DNA of 31,070 bases, taken from an uncultured Actinomycetes bacterium (GTDB lineage: Bacteria; Actinomycetota; Actinomycetes; S36-B12). The first letter of the stretch is position 1, and every line of letters begins with the position of its first letter. The stretch covers positions 1 through 31,070 of the forward strand of contig CALGTB010000100.1 in the NCBI GenBank assembly GCA_937902285.1. The letters are read 5' to 3'. Position numbers and translations under genes: made by a program. This document shows, piece by piece, positions 30,573 to 31,070 of the stretch. The notes under the pieces were generated by a model, which searched no databases, was not told where the DNA came from, and worked only from the letters and a program-made list of their open reading frames with translations.

Positions 30573-30900
30573 CGTCGAACGGCACGGAGATGGGGGCGTC
30601 CGGCTTGTGCACCCGCACCTCGACAGCCTGGACGCCCGGCCGTGCCAGGCACGCGGCGGCGATGCGCTCGGCCAGCGTCTCCACCAGGTCGACGGCCTCG
30701 CCCGTGATCAGGGCGTGGATGTCGCTCGCTATGACCCCGTAGTCGACGGTGTCGTCGAGGGCATCCGACTGCGCCGCTGCCGACGTACTGACGTCGAGCG
30801 CCACGTCGACGACGAACTCCTGGCCGTTCGCGCGCTCGTGGTCGAAGACGCCGTGGTACCCCATGCCGCGAATGCCCCGGATGATGATCTGGTCAGCCAT
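30535..30900 (-). CDS. folB: Dihydroneopterin aldolase
   Basis: FolB cleaves 7,8-dihydroneopterin to 6-hydroxymethyl-dihydropterin and glycolaldehyde in folate synthesis. The 121-residue protein is of standard length. It has 'GYHGVFDHERANGQEF' (Glu22), 'DDTVDYG' (Tyr54), 'LVETLAERIA' (Glu74) and 'VRVHKPDAPI' (catalytic Lys99). The ATG at 30900 has GGAGG eight bases upstream and lies inside the end of folP, overlapping it by eight bases. A longer open frame upstream is folP in another frame. Confidence 0.96.
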   Translation of the reverse strand: MADQIIIRGIRGMGYHGVFDHERANGQEFVVDVALDVSTSAAAQSDALDDTVDYGVIASDIHALITGEAVDLVETLAERIAAACLARPGVQAVEVRVHKPDAPISVPFDDVEVRIRRGRGA

Positions 30901-31070
30901 CGCTCCCGCCTCCCCCCGTCCATGCCGCTGCCACGCGAACGGCGTCCTTGCTGCCGCGAACGTCGTGCACCCGCACCGCCCACACCCCACGGGCCGCCGC
31001 GATCGCCGTGACGGCGTCGGTCGCGGCGTCGCGCTCCTCGGGCGGGCGGGGCTCTCCGCCCTCGTCCGCG
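30893..31070 (-). CDS. folP: Dihydropteroate synthase, C-terminal end only
   Basis: The last 58 codons of folP enter from the window edge. The C-terminus 'DAATDAVTAIAAARGVWAV' followed by 'RVHDVRGSKDAVRVAAAW' is the characteristic final helix-strand-helix of dihydropteroate synthase, including the conserved RVHD. The rest of the enzyme is outside the window. Its TGA (30895-30893) overlaps the folB start region, consistent with the folP-folB-folK order of actinobacteria. Confidence 0.9.
   Translation of the reverse strand, partial: ADEGGEPRPPEERDAATDAVTAIAAARGVWAVRVHDVRGSKDAVRVAAAWTGGGGSDG

Noticed and set aside
1..31070. Mobile elements, CRISPR arrays, phage genes, toxin-antitoxin pairs or defence systems
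   Set aside because: I found no transposase, integrase, terminal inverted repeats, spaced direct repeats or defence domains. Composition is even along the window. The DUF222 protein alone is not evidence of mobility.

Overview
The window is chromosomal DNA from a high-GC Gram-positive bacterium, most likely an actinobacterium of the Propionibacteriales/Nocardioidaceae type (Aeromicrobium or Nocardioides-like). This rests on very high GC, frequent GTG starts, actinobacterial families (DUF222, DUF3180, DUF2520/panC, MMPL, VanZ) and the gene order tRNA-Gln–glmU–prs–rplY–pth–mfd–mazG. I see no insertion sequence, prophage, CRISPR array or rRNA. Coding density is very high.

Layout. 1-923: start of a DUF222 protein cut by the window edge. 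1014-12112 (minus): a long housekeeping run reading glmU, prs, rplY, pth, a CysQ-like phosphatase, mfd, a SurA-N-like lipoprotein, mazG and a DUF885 protein. It covers cell-wall precursor and PRPP synthesis, translation, repair and nucleotide house-cleaning, with most genes joined by 4-base stop/start overlaps. 12248-12820: a VanZ-like membrane protein whose frame runs through the antisense strand of tRNA-Gln(TTG). 12862-14684: a fatty acid desaturase and TetR regulator operon behind a promoter covered by a nested palindrome. 14689-18404: a large MMPL transporter with a duplicated extracellular domain, divergent from a MarR regulator with a perfect palindrome between them. 18401-21197 (minus): lysS, an ArgA-like acetyltransferase and a secreted amidase. 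21282-21986: a HAD hydrolase. 22008-27077 (minus): DUF2520, panC, nadB, nadC and coaX (NAD and CoA synthesis). 27113-29193: a MidA/NDUFAF7-like methyltransferase followed by a stand-alone NuoD-like protein. 29239-31070 (minus): the end of folP, then folB, folK, a DUF3180 membrane protein and a small unknown protein.

Most of the window is core metabolism. The observations I rate highest are: (i) the methyltransferase/NuoD-like pair, in which the arginine methylated by NDUFAF7 in mitochondrial NDUFS2 appears to be kept while both quinone-contacting residues are replaced; (ii) a possible two-state RNA leader before rplY, where one segment can pair either with a local partner or with the Shine-Dalgarno; (iii) an L25/Ctc protein that lacks the usual C-terminal beta domain; (iv) two palindromic operators placed to control the desaturase and MMPL loci; and (v) the internal duplication in the MMPL protein. 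Coordinates, motif positions and pairings were worked out by hand; family comparisons are from memory and no database was searched.
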